A stretch of 64,000 bases of DNA from Nocardia acididurans (GCF_016741815.1 NZ_JAERRJ010000020.1:16230-80229), one strand, 5' to 3'; counted from the stretch's first letter, positions 51,101 through 59,038 are shown. The notes: a model not told the origin generated them from the letters alone. A program made the numbers and translations.

Positions 51101-53928
51101 GCGGTCCGGGGGCGGACGCGAGCCGCCGAGCTCGAGGCGACGCCGATTCGTCAACCGCGACAGCGGAATCAGCCACTGCGACGGCGGGCAACGACAGTGC
51201 AGGAGGCAGTGGCGGCGACAGCGGCGACCGCACCGACAAAGGCGACCACACCCGCAAAGCCGACCACACCCGCAAAGCCGACCACACCGGCAAAGGCGAC
51301 CATACGAGCAGCGACGACACCAGCAGAGATGACAACGCCAGCAGAGGCGACAACAGCAGCAGCGGTGACAGCACGAGCAGCGGGGAGGACAACGAGCGGC
51401 TGGTGCGGGACGGGGAGTGCGAGATCGACACTCCTGCCGAGGAATTGCGGCCCGGGGATGTGATCGTGCTGCGGAGTGGGGATGTGGTGCCCGCGGATGC
51501 GCGCCTGTTGGAGGCGCGGGGGCTGGAGATGGACGAGTCGGGGTTGACGGGGGAATCGGTGACGGTGGACAAGCAGATCGCGGCGACTCCCGGTGCGGCG
51601 CTCGGGGATCGGGCGTGCATGGTGTTCGAGGGCGGGGTGGTGGTCAACGGGAGTGCTCGGGCCGTGGTCGTGGCCGTGGGGGCGGGGACCGAGGCGGGGC
51701 GGGCGCTGGCGGCGGTGGGGCAGCCGCGCGGGGGTGGGGTGCAGGCGCAGTTGCGGGCACTGTCGGAGCGGGTGCTGCCGCTGACGCTCGGCGGCGGAAC
51801 ACTGGTTACCGCAGCGAGTTTCCTGCGCGGGCTGCCCTTGCGACCCGCACTCGCGGACGGAGTGGCGGTGGCCGTGGCGGCCGTGCCGGAGGGGCTGCCG
51901 CTGGTGGCCACGGTGGCGCAGCTGGCCGCCACGCGACGGCTGTCGCGGCGCGGGGTGCTGGTGCGGTCCAGCCGGACCATCGAGGCGCTCGGGCGATTGG
52001 ACACCGTGTGCTTCGACAAGACCGGAACGCTCACCGCCGGACGACTGCATCTGGGGGCGCTCGGGGATCTCGACGAGACCTGGGATACCGACAAGGCCGC
52101 GGACACACCGCAATCGCGGCGACTGCTGCGGGCCGCCGCGCGGGCCTGCCCGCATCCGGAGGAGGGGCCGCTCGTGCACGCCACCGATCGGGCCGTGGTG
52201 GAGGCGGCCGATCGTCATCTCGGGGCGCGATCGGCGCACACCTGGGATCCGATCGAAGAGGTGCCGTTCGAGAGCAATCGCGGGTACGCCGCCACCGTCG
52301 GGCACACCGCCCACCACATCCGGCTCGCCGTGAAGGGTGCGCCGGAGGTGCTGCTGCCGCGCTGCACCCAGGTGCTGCGCGCCGACGGCGACAGTGGGCG
52401 CAGCCGTACCGAATTCACGGACGACCAACGCGAGCGGGCCGAACAGGTGGTGCGGGAGCTGGCCGAGCGCGGCCTGCGGGTCCTGGTGGTCGCGCGGCGC
52501 GACTTCCCGCGCGCACCGGAGGATGTCGCCGACGAGATCGAGAAACTCACCCTGCTCGGGTTCATCGGCCTCGCCGACACGCCCCGGCCGCAGACCAAGG
52601 ATCTGGTAACCCAGCTGGCGCGCAACGATATTCGCGTCCGCATGATCACCGGGGACCATCCCGTCACTGCACGCGCCGTGGCCCGGCAGCTCGGCATCCC
52701 CGCCGACACCGTGGCCACCGGCACCGACATCGACGCGCTCGACGAGGACGAACAGGCCGAACTCATCGACAAGGCAACGGTTTTCGCGCGCGTCACCCCG
52801 GAACACAAAGTCCGCATCGTCGCCTCGCTGCAGCGACGCGGGCATGTGGTCGCCATGACCGGCGACGGCACCAACGACGCCGCCGCCATCCGCACCGCCG
52901 ACATCGGCATCGGACTCGCCGCCCGCGGCTCGGTCGCCGCCCGCGAGGCGGCGGACCTCATCATCACCGGATCCGATGAGAGAGGCACGCCGCCAACGAA
53001 TTCAGGATCCGACAATGGGCGGGGGCGGCGGAGCGACGGCGAGGCGGCGCAGCCAGGCGGTCGGGAGCACGGGGGTGACGGCCAGGCCGCGCAGCCAGAC
53101 AGCAGGAAGGGCGGGAGCCACGGCCAGGCGACGCAGCCCGACAGCGGGGAGCGTGGGAGCGACCACGATTCGACGCAGCCCGACAGCAGGAAACGCGGGA
53201 GCGATGAGAGCGGACTGTCCGCAGGAGGCAACGATCACAGTGGCGAAACAGCAAGTGCGGCAGGCGGTATCGATCTGACCGTGCTGCTGGCGGCGCTCGT
53301 GGAGGGCCGCGATATGTGGCGGCGGGTGCGGGATGCCATCGGGGTGCTGGTGGGCGGGAATGCCGGGGAGGTCACGTTCACGGTGCTGGGGACGGTGCTG
53401 TCGGGGCGGGCTCCCATCGGGACGCGGCAGTTCCTGCTGGTGAACCTGCTCACCGATCTCGGGCCCGCGATGGCGGTGGCGCTGTCGGGAACCCGGGCCA
53501 CCGAGACCGCCGTCGAACCCGATGACACGGGCAGCGAACTGCGGCAGCTCCCGCGACCGGATCTCGGCGGGGACTTCCTGCGCGCGGTCGCCGTGCGCGG
53601 GGCGTGCACCACCGCGGGGGCGGGGGCGGCGTGGCTGCTCGGCCGGGTCACCGGACGGCAGCGGCGGGCCGCGACCATGGCGCTGGCCGCGCTCATCGCC
53701 ACCCAGCTCGGGCAGACGCTGGTGATCGGACGGCACTCACCGCTGGTGTGGGTGACCGTCGCGGGCAGCGCCGCACTGCTCGCCGGGGTGATCATGACGC
53801 CCGGTGTGAACAGCTTCTTCGGCTGTGTCCCACTGGGTCCCGTGGCGTGGACGATCGTCACCGGGTGCGCCGCGGGCGGCACGGTGGGCGCGGTCTACGC
53901 GGGCCACCGGTACACGCGGCACGGCTGA
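48124..53928 (+). CDS. Giant CtpI-like P-type cation ATPase with duplicated P-domain
   Basis: 1934 residues from ATG 48124. C-terminal half: complete P2-type ATPase with TGES (1142-1145), PEGLP (1255-1259), DKTGT (phosphorylated Asp1298) and TGDGTND (1579-1585), plus KGAPEVLLPR in the N-domain. PEGLP in membrane segment 4 is a P2-type mark. N-terminal half: an HMA-like fold (RISVRENRIHAEVRGL ... about 160-240), helical regions, and around 660-790 a degenerate P-domain (TGLRVVLIGDDST; HVVAVLSGRAHRALGAADLG) lacking both DKTGT and GDGxND. Three low-complexity insertions: about 540-655 (8 heptad repeats), 980-1090 and 1620-1715. It resembles mycobacterial CtpI (~1600 residues) in size. Ion unknown. 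Confidence 0.88.
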   Translation: MSALRALLTAPIRIPALAVASVAGAVATPAVTGRDLLEDPVGAVRQVGDTLLRPAIDTVRHTRKVAESLARPVVSATQQATELVGRPVIIAAQQATELVGRPVVTAGRDTAEWVGRAVVTVAGEAGEAAARQVRGLVEPVLPEMVTELVDDLGREMAALLDPRGERQQRRISVRENRIHAEVRGLRSTAAERVGVEVGEGLAKAEGVRWHRVDAVTGRVTVAVEPEVFGTDELVAVLEAAERRAGTAERGWSRQVEHPSDREAVLTSAVQLAGDVAGLGVAAVGAALPTAAPTQLLRAGVAFIDGQPRLRGLLERQLGTHRADTVLTLGAALGQALDAQIVGLLADGVTRTIRLVEAAARYSQWRRWEELIAHPDHPGVPDYRPPGERPQPLPPGPIERCATQVGTASTLVSLTTLSGGRGPADAADALVAGVPKAARAGRESFAGILATIMGSHGVLTLDPGMWRRLDRASALVVDRHAVRGDRPVVLSAETRDSGWSTEHVWSAAQRLLWHTGTELPIPPPRGRHRDDLRLLPCAEIDGAAAESDTSGGNNPGADRAGSTGDRAGSTGDRAGSTGDSAGSTGDSAGSTGDSAGSTGDSAGSTGDSAGSTGDSAVTRANADTGNTSTGRQSAPRDPDARNESGPAHGGERGDPVWHYLFDGERIAGRVLIGQELHPEAVGLLSAARKTGLRVVLIGDDSTRELRRSADEFVAAGGSETELVRKLQGQGHVVAVLSGRAHRALGAADLGIGLAEGQGKELRVPWQADVVCPDLACARRIVAAVGAAREISARGRVLTLSAATLSGLLLASGPSRARPALATSPVHTATLIGIAGGVMAGRRAGRADTETPVPLVPWHALEPDEVLSRLPVTERDERPHHRAATAGALRTLQRFAAPAQTVREFGGQIRKELEDPLTPLLAVGAVASAMLGSPTDALLVGSVLGLNAVVSALQRRRAGQSLHRLLVGERLLAHRIAPATDGHPTDGDRATASASGPGADASRRARGDADSSTATAESATATAGNDSAGGSGGDSGDRTDKGDHTRKADHTRKADHTGKGDHTSSDDTSRDDNASRGDNSSSGDSTSSGEDNERLVRDGECEIDTPAEELRPGDVIVLRSGDVVPADARLLEARGLEMDESGLTGESVTVDKQIAATPGAALGDRACMVFEGGVVVNGSARAVVVAVGAGTEAGRALAAVGQPRGGGVQAQLRALSERVLPLTLGGGTLVTAASFLRGLPLRPALADGVAVAVAAVPEGLPLVATVAQLAATRRLSRRGVLVRSSRTIEALGRLDTVCFDKTGTLTAGRLHLGALGDLDETWDTDKAADTPQSRRLLRAAARACPHPEEGPLVHATDRAVVEAADRHLGARSAHTWDPIEEVPFESNRGYAATVGHTAHHIRLAVKGAPEVLLPRCTQVLRADGDSGRSRTEFTDDQRERAEQVVRELAERGLRVLVVARRDFPRAPEDVADEIEKLTLLGFIGLADTPRPQTKDLVTQLARNDIRVRMITGDHPVTARAVARQLGIPADTVATGTDIDALDEDEQAELIDKATVFARVTPEHKVRIVASLQRRGHVVAMTGDGTNDAAAIRTADIGIGLAARGSVAAREAADLIITGSDERGTPPTNSGSDNGRGRRSDGEAAQPGGREHGGDGQAAQPDSRKGGSHGQATQPDSGERGSDHDSTQPDSRKRGSDESGLSAGGNDHSGETASAAGGIDLTVLLAALVEGRDMWRRVRDAIGVLVGGNAGEVTFTVLGTVLSGRAPIGTRQFLLVNLLTDLGPAMAVALSGTRATETAVEPDDTGSELRQLPRPDLGGDFLRAVAVRGACTTAGAGAAWLLGRVTGRQRRAATMALAALIATQLGQTLVIGRHSPLVWVTVAGSAALLAGVIMTPGVNSFFGCVPLGPVAWTIVTGCAAGGTVGAVYAGHRYTRHG
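49792..49959 (+). repeat. 21-bp coding tandem repeat (8 copies) in the ATPase
   Basis: Eight 21-nt units: three encode DRAGSTG, five encode DSAGSTG, then a partial DSAV. Synonymous positions are nearly identical across units, each containing GGATCC. Located in the first linker of the ATPase. Confidence 0.92.
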
Positions 53929-53954
53929 ACCACGAGCCGCGGGCCTTCATCACG

Positions 53955-53990
53955 GAGGGCGTGGCATCCCGGCTGGGGTGCCACGCCCTC
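53955..53990. terminator. Hairpin between the ATPase and CoiA-like genes
   Basis: GAGGGCGTGGCA (53955-53966) and TGCCACGCCCTC (53979-53990), a perfect 12-bp stem with a 12-nt loop, between convergent genes. No T tract. Confidence 0.7.
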
Positions 53991-54001
53991 GTGGGTTCGG
54001 G

Positions 54002-54955
54002 TCAGCGCAGGACGAAGCCCGCGACGAGGCAGGTGACGATGACCATCAGGGCGAACCAGGAGATGAGCTGCCAGTGCAGCAGGGCCGCCTTCTGGCCGGC
54101 GACCGTCAGGCGCAAAGTGGCGTCGAGGCGGTCGTGGTCGGCGATGCGGCGGCGCAGCTGAGCCAGGTCGTCGGCCTGCTGTTCGGACTCCACCTCGGCG
54201 CGCTCCAGGCGATGGGTGAGTTTCAGCAGCTGTTTGGCTTTGTCGCGGGTTGCCTTGCGCGCCAAGGCCAATGCGGTGCGCTGGTTCATGAGTTCCTGGC
54301 GCTGCCGTGCGATGACAGCGGCCTGTGTGCGGGTGTGCCGCTCCCAGTCGGTCACTGTCGCCCATCCTCCCGTGTACTCGTCGCGGAATCCGTACGCTGA
54401 TTCCCCGGCCACCCATTCGGTGATGAATTGCCGCAGTTCGTAGCTGCTTTCGGCGGGGATCACACGACCGCCCGGACCGGTGGTGAGCAGACCGCCGACC
54501 AGTTCGTACTCGCAGTCGGCCGCGGCGAAGTCGTCCACCGCCAGCGCGGGCAGCTGCGACGTCCACAAGCCCTGCGGGCAAATCCATAGCACTTCGCTAC
54601 AACCGCTGGTCCGGAGCCCGGCCGTGAGGTGGCGAGCGCGCGCCAACTCCGGTGGCGCGCTCGACACCTGGATCGCGCAGACCCGATCCGCCTTGCGCCA
54701 CAGGACATCCGGGGTGAACGTCGCGAACGCGGCATCCACCTGGGCGTCCTCGGCGCCGGCCGCGAGCAGCCTGCCGCGTAACCAGTATTTCAAGCGTTGA
54801 GCATCCCAGCGGCAATCCGTACAGCCCGCGTCGGTGCACCGGTCACCCGGCGCATGACCGCGCGAATCCGCTACCGCTGTTGTCGGATTCGGGCGCTCCG
54901 GGTCGGCGAGAACCACCGACTGCCCGCGCGAAACTGTCTCTCGCCTCGTGCTCAC
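54002..54955 (-). CDS. CoiA-like nuclease-fold protein with coiled coil and C-terminal membrane anchor
   Basis: 317 residues from GTG 54955 (start uncertain). A Cys cluster (C40-x4-C45-x2-C48) precedes TPDVLWRKADRVCAIQVSS (about 81-99), then ARARHLTAGLRTSGCSEVLWICPQ, which follows the CoiA/PD-(D/E)xK order: PD, then (E/Q)xQ in AIQV, then a WI(L/C) strand. Residues ~205-285 form a coiled coil (QELMNQRTALALARK and ERAEVESEQQADDLAQLRRRI), and the C-terminus is one membrane helix (WQLISWFALMVIVTCLVAGFVL). CoiA proteins process DNA in competence, but this one is membrane-tethered and its role may differ. Confidence 0.66.
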   Translation of the reverse strand: MSTRRETVSRGQSVVLADPERPNPTTAVADSRGHAPGDRCTDAGCTDCRWDAQRLKYWLRGRLLAAGAEDAQVDAAFATFTPDVLWRKADRVCAIQVSSAPPELARARHLTAGLRTSGCSEVLWICPQGLWTSQLPALAVDDFAAADCEYELVGGLLTTGPGGRVIPAESSYELRQFITEWVAGESAYGFRDEYTGGWATVTDWERHTRTQAAVIARQRQELMNQRTALALARKATRDKAKQLLKLTHRLERAEVESEQQADDLAQLRRRIADHDRLDATLRLTVAGQKAALLHWQLISWFALMVIVTCLVAGFVLR

Positions 54956-55175
54956 ACGATCACCGCCCCAGCAACTTCTCCACCATGGACCGCTCCCGCA
55001 CTTCCGGGAACCTGCGCCCACGCCGTTTATTCCAGAGTGCCGCAGCGCGCAGGGGACTATGCGCGAAAGCGACCGGATTCGTTACCCAATAGCGAGCGGT
55101 ACGTGATCATCGACGACGCGGTTTGTAATCCTCATCCGGAATGCCGGGGATCGTTGGCACAGCTAGCATTTCGGG

Positions 55176-56396
55176 ATGTCTCCGGCCCAGACCCCGAAAC
55201 CGCTGCTCCGGGCGGCGCGCACCGCCAACTCGGTGGCGTTCGCACTGCAGGGGTTCTTCCTCGCGGTGGTACTCACCGAGCTACCGCAACAGCGGGACAG
55301 ATTCGGGCTCACGGACACGCTGATCGTGGTGTCGGTGGTGCTGGTGTCGATCCTCGCGGGGGCGGGCAGCGTCACCGCGGAACGGCTGGCGCTGCGCTGG
55401 TCGAGCCGGACGGCGCTGCGCATCGGAATGCTCCTGATCGCGGGCACGGGTGTGCTGATCGCGTTCGCGCCGAACAAGATCGTGCTGCTGATCATGCTGT
55501 CGCTGTACGGCGTCGCGGTCGGCATCGTCGACGCGGGCACGAATATGCAGGCGGTATTCATACAGCACGGCTATGGGCGGTTCATCCTGTCGTCGTTCTA
55601 CGCGGCGTGGAGCGCGGGGGCCATCACCGGCGCGCTGTTCGTCTCGGTATGCGAGGAATTCGACGTATCGCTGCGGGCCGCGCTGCTCATCGCGGCGGGC
55701 GTGGTGCTGCTGACGGCGCTGGCCGCCGGGCCGCGACTGCTCGGGACCGGCGACGCCGAAGCCGGTCCGGCCGAGACGGACTCGCACGGGTCGGTGCCGA
55801 CGCGACTGTTCCTGGCCTTCGGGGTGGTGGTGGCGCTGGTGTTCGCCATCGACTTCTCGGTGGGCAACTGGTCGGCGCTGTACCTGACCGATGAACTGCT
55901 CGCCTCCTCGTCGACGGCGGCGCTGGCGCTGGCGGCGTATCAGGGCGCGTCGCTGCTCGGACGGCTCACCGGGGATCTGTGGGTGCGGCGGTTCGGGCCG
56001 CGCACGGTGGTGCTGGCGGCCGGGGCGGTCGGGACGGCCGGATTGGTCGTCGTAGTGGCGGCACCCGGACCCGCTGTCGCGATTGTCGGATTCCTTATCG
56101 CCGGGATCGGCCTGCCGGTCATCGCGCCGCTGGCGTTCAGCGAGGCCGGGCAACTCACCAGCGGGCGCGGGCTCGACGCGCTCATCGCCCGGCTCAACCT
56201 GTTCAACTACGCGGGCACCCTGGTGGGCGGCGCGGTGATCGGCGCGGTGGCCGGTGTCGCCAATCCACGTGTCGGATACGGACTGTCGCTGGTCTTCGCC
56301 GCGACGCTGATCGGGTTCGCGCGGGTGTTCCACACCCGGAATGCGACCGGCACCACGGTGCGGCCCGCCCAAGGCCATGTTTCACTGGACCAGTGA
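55176..56396 (+). CDS. MFS transporter
   Basis: 406 residues from ATG 55176; no clear ribosome-binding site, so the transcript could be leaderless. Twelve hydrophobic segments are visible, e.g. VAFALQGFFLAVVLTELPQ, IVVSVVLVSILAGAGSV, IVLLIMLSLYGVAVGIVDAG and LFLAFGVVVALVFAIDFSVG. YGVAVGIVDAGTNMQAV fits the helix-4 region of sugar/H+ or YbjJ-like MFS members. Substrate unknown. The GNAT gene overlaps its stop (GTGA). Confidence 0.86.
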   Translation: MSPAQTPKPLLRAARTANSVAFALQGFFLAVVLTELPQQRDRFGLTDTLIVVSVVLVSILAGAGSVTAERLALRWSSRTALRIGMLLIAGTGVLIAFAPNKIVLLIMLSLYGVAVGIVDAGTNMQAVFIQHGYGRFILSSFYAAWSAGAITGALFVSVCEEFDVSLRAALLIAAGVVLLTALAAGPRLLGTGDAEAGPAETDSHGSVPTRLFLAFGVVVALVFAIDFSVGNWSALYLTDELLASSSTAALALAAYQGASLLGRLTGDLWVRRFGPRTVVLAAGAVGTAGLVVVVAAPGPAVAIVGFLIAGIGLPVIAPLAFSEAGQLTSGRGLDALIARLNLFNYAGTLVGGAVIGAVAGVANPRVGYGLSLVFAATLIGFARVFHTRNATGTTVRPAQGHVSLDQ

Positions 56397-56932
56397 GCAA
56401 CTCCCCAGTCACCATCGACCGGGCCGGGCCCGGTGACGCCGCAGAACTGGCCGCCGTCGCCGCCGCGACCTTCCCGCTCGCCTGCCCACCCGGGTCCACG
56501 CCGGACGATATGTCCGCCTTCATCGCCGCGGTGCTGTCGGAGGAACGATTCGGCGAATACCTCTCCGACCCCTCGCGCGCGGTGTTGAAGGCCGGCGTCG
56601 ACGACAAGGTCATCGGCTACAGCCTGCTGCACGCCGCCGAACCCGCCGACCCGGCCGTGGCCGCCGTCGTGCACCCGCGACCGGTCATCGAACTCAGCAA
56701 GATGTACGTGCTGCCGGAATACCACAGCAACGGGGTCTCCGCGCAGCTCATGGACGCCGCCGTCGCCTACGCCCGCACCGTGGGCAGCGCCGGGATCTGG
56801 CTCGGGGTGAACCAGCAGAACGTGCGCGCCCAGCGGTTCTACGGCAAGAGCGGATTCCGTGTGGTCGGCACCAAGACCTTCCTGGTCGGGACGCAGACGC
56901 ACAGCGACTTCGTCATGCAGCTGGAGTTCTGA
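56393..56932 (+). CDS. GNAT family N-acetyltransferase
   Basis: 179 residues from GTG 56393, overlapping the transporter stop by GTGA. VIELSKMYVLPEYHSNGVSAQLMDAAVAYARTVG holds motif A, the acetyl-CoA pyrophosphate loop (here HSNGVS, a Q/RxxGx(G/A) variant). Then IWLGVNQQNVRAQRFYGKSGFRVVGTKTFLVG is the C-terminal GNAT box. Together with the transporter it may modify and export, or detoxify, a small amine; inference. Confidence 0.85.
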   Translation: MSNSPVTIDRAGPGDAAELAAVAAATFPLACPPGSTPDDMSAFIAAVLSEERFGEYLSDPSRAVLKAGVDDKVIGYSLLHAAEPADPAVAAVVHPRPVIELSKMYVLPEYHSNGVSAQLMDAAVAYARTVGSAGIWLGVNQQNVRAQRFYGKSGFRVVGTKTFLVGTQTHSDFVMQLEF

Positions 56933-56963
56933 GCGGGCGGCGGCGTTGGGGCGGCGTGTTTCG

Positions 56964-58715
56964 TTATGCCGCAACCGAATCGGCCGCAACCGCCCCCGCG
57001 CGAAGCTCCAGGCGGCGGCCGGTGAAGCGGGAACGCATGCGGCGGTCGTGGGTTACCAGGACCACCGCGCCCGGGTAGTCGACCAGGGCCTGTTCCAGGT
57101 CCTCCACGAGGGCCGGGGACAGGTGGTTGGTCGGCTCGTCGAGGAGGAGCAGGTCGGCGGGATCGCTGACCAGGCGGGCCAATTCGATGCGGCGACGCTG
57201 ACCGTAGGAGAGCTCGCCGATGCGCAGGCGCAGGTCCGCCGGACGGAAAAGGCCCAGGGCGAGCAGGGTTTCGGCCTGCTCATCGAGATAGCCGGGACGG
57301 CCCGCGGCGTAGGCCTCCAGCAGGGTCATGCCGGCGGGCCAGGGGGATTCCTCCTGTCGCAGATGACCGACGCGGCCCCGCAGGGTGACCACACCGGCAT
57401 CGGGCCGCAGTTCGGCGGCGAGCAGCCGGAGCAGGGTGGTCTTACCCGCACCGTTCGGACCGGTGACGAGCAAGCGCTCCCCCGCCCCGACGCGCAGACC
57501 GTCGAGGCGAAGACGATTGTCCACCACCACATTCCGCAGATCCGCCAGCATCGACGCTCCGGCGCTCGCGACGTCCGCACCCTCCGTCGAACCGGCGGCA
57601 CCGGCCGCCTCGACGGCCACACCGGTCCGTTCGGCGGCAATTCCGGTCCGTTCGGCGACCGGGACGACTGCCGCACGCCCGCCGGGCCGGTCCACCATCG
57701 CGGTGAAACGCAGCGGATCCGCCGGGGGCGCAACGGGATCGGCGGTCAGGCGGGAGACCCGTTCCTTGGCGTTGCGGATGCGGGACATCGCGCCGTGGCC
57801 TCGACCGCGGGCTCGGAAGGGCCCCGCCGCGAAGACCGCCAGGGGCAGTTTGCGCGGAATGGCGTCCAGGCGGGCCACATTCGAGTCGGCGAGGCGTTGG
57901 CTGCGGGCCAGCTCCTGCTTCCACTCCTCGTATTCGCGGGCCTGGCGGCGGCGTTGCGCGGCCTTGGCGGCAAGGTAGCCGTCGTAGCCGTTGCCGTGGC
58001 GGGTGACGCGGCCCGCGTCGACCTCGAGGACGATCGAGGTGATGCGCTCGAGGAAGACGCGGTCGTGGGTGACCGCGACGACGGTGCCGCGATGCTCGCG
58101 CAGGCGACGCTCCAGCCAGGCGATCGCGGTGTCGTCGAGATCGTTGGTGGGCTCGTCGAGCAGGAGCAGTTCCGGTGCGGCGGCGAGGGTTCCGGCCAGA
58201 GCCAGACGGCGGCGTTCACCTCCGGACAGGGTGCCGAGCGGGCGTGCGCGGTCCAGGTCGGGCAGGCCGAGACCGTGCAGGGCGGCCGCCACGCGGGCGT
58301 CGGCCTCGTAGCCGCCCCGCGCCTCGAAACGCGCGGCCAGCTCGGCGTACACGTCGAGGCGTCTGCCCAGCGCACCCGGTGCGATCAGCGCCTGTTCGGC
58401 CGCACGCATCCGGGATTCCAGATCACGCAGGTCGGTCAGGGCCAGTTCGATGGCGTCGGCCACGGTGGCGCTATCCGGCAGGTCCAGGGTTTGCGCCAGA
58501 TAGCCTGTGCCACCAGGGAATTGGACGATGACATCGCCGTTGTCGGCGTGCTCGCGGCCCGCCATGAGCCGCAGCAGCGTCGACTTGCCGGAACCGTTGT
58601 CACCGACCACGCCGACCTTGTCGCCAGGCCGGACGGACAGGCTCACCCGATCGAGCACGAGGCGCTCGTCGTAGCGCTTGGTGATCTCGGAGAGCGTGAG
58701 TTGGGCGGTAAGCAT
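56964..58715 (-). CDS. ABC-F family ribosome-associated ATPase (antibiotic-resistance/translation type)
   Basis: 583 residues from ATG 58715, with GGGAGA upstream; the frame continues 77 codons up but without a start supported by a Shine-Dalgarno. Two nucleotide-binding domains: GDNGSGKST, LSGGERRRLALA, LLLLDEPTNDLD; and GPNGAGKTT, LSYGQRRRIELA, LLLLDEPTNHLS. No membrane helices. The linker between them (about 255-375: AKAAQRRRQAREYEEWKQELARSQ) is long and basic, as in the ribosome-probing interdomain linkers of MsrE/VgaA/VarM-like proteins. Probably protects the ribosome from macrolide, lincosamide or related drugs. A promoter and a short upstream ORF point to drug-induced regulation. Confidence 0.86.
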   Translation of the reverse strand: MLTAQLTLSEITKRYDERLVLDRVSLSVRPGDKVGVVGDNGSGKSTLLRLMAGREHADNGDVIVQFPGGTGYLAQTLDLPDSATVADAIELALTDLRDLESRMRAAEQALIAPGALGRRLDVYAELAARFEARGGYEADARVAAALHGLGLPDLDRARPLGTLSGGERRRLALAGTLAAAPELLLLDEPTNDLDDTAIAWLERRLREHRGTVVAVTHDRVFLERITSIVLEVDAGRVTRHGNGYDGYLAAKAAQRRRQAREYEEWKQELARSQRLADSNVARLDAIPRKLPLAVFAAGPFRARGRGHGAMSRIRNAKERVSRLTADPVAPPADPLRFTAMVDRPGGRAAVVPVAERTGIAAERTGVAVEAAGAAGSTEGADVASAGASMLADLRNVVVDNRLRLDGLRVGAGERLLVTGPNGAGKTTLLRLLAAELRPDAGVVTLRGRVGHLRQEESPWPAGMTLLEAYAAGRPGYLDEQAETLLALGLFRPADLRLRIGELSYGQRRRIELARLVSDPADLLLLDEPTNHLSPALVEDLEQALVDYPGAVVLVTHDRRMRSRFTGRRLELRAGAVAADSVAA

Positions 58716-58845
58716 GCGTATCTCCCGTCTCGGCCGCGCAGGCCGGGAAAGCGAGCCCGCGAAAGATGCACGCACAGTGGCGCATACGCGGGAAAGAGGA
58801 TGTGAGCGCGAAACCCGCGGAGCAAAGCTCAACGCGGCGAGGCGA

Positions 58846-58866
58846 TTACATGAAGAAGAAATGCAT
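58846..58866 (-). CDS. Six-codon Phe-rich upstream ORF (putative leader peptide)
   Basis: ATG at 58866 reads Met-His-Phe-Phe-Phe-Met then TAA. It begins about 3 nt after the predicted transcription start, so it would be translated as a near-leaderless ORF. Three successive Phe codons before the stop are the kind of sequence at which ribosome-targeting drugs can stall. Position ~150 nt before the ABC-F start fits an attenuation leader. It may be coincidence. Confidence 0.35.
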   Translation of the reverse strand: MHFFFM

Positions 58867-58876
58867 GATGCGGACC

Positions 58877-58906
58877 AAGGTATCCGGGCTTTCACCGGGC
58901 CGTCAA
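58877..58906 (-). promoter_or_regulatory. Promoter of the ABC-F gene
   Basis: On the minus strand TTGACG (58906-58901), an 18-nt spacer, then TACCTT (58882-58877), a good sigma-70-type promoter. Predicted start near 58869. Confidence 0.55.
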
Positions 58907-58972
58907 CCGACTTCCCCCTGAGACGGTCGTCACATTCGCACGCCATTCACCGCCATATTGACATGTTCTGCA

Positions 58973-58992
58973 TGTTCAGTGCAGACTGAACA
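58973..58992. promoter_or_regulatory. Palindromic operator of the ABC exporter
   Basis: TGTTCAGT-GCAG-ACTGAACA, perfect 8-bp arms with a 4-nt spacer, 47 nt before the exporter ATPase ATG. The half-site GTTCAGT recurs as GTTCAGTTGAAC in front of the GbsR/MarR-type regulator (60766-60795), so that regulator is the likely binder. Confidence 0.6.
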
Positions 58993-59038
58993 CACCGCAC
59001 TTCCAGAACACAGAGTGGTCAGCACGAAGGAGTCCCTC

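Larger units (their letters stand above)
58716..59038. other. Divergent regulatory region of ABC-F and ABC exporter genes
   Basis: 323 nt. It carries the ABC-F promoter and upstream ORF on the minus strand and the palindrome TGTTCAGT-GCAG-ACTGAACA on the exporter side. Between the upstream ORF and the ABC-F start there is ~130 nt of leader with GC-rich inverted stretches (e.g. TTCGCGGGCTCGC and the later GCGCGGCC), long enough for an attenuator. No other gene is credible. Confidence 0.6.

Noticed and set aside
50094..52184. Minus-strand ORF of 696 codons inside the P-type ATPase
   Set aside because: Ser/Pro/Arg-rich antisense translation of the ATPase; the plus strand carries all the P-type motifs.
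58716..58946. 77-codon N-terminal extension of the ABC-F protein
   Set aside because: The extension has no ribosome-binding site, is Arg/Ser/Cys-rich without similarity to the family, and would run through the predicted promoter and upstream ORF.
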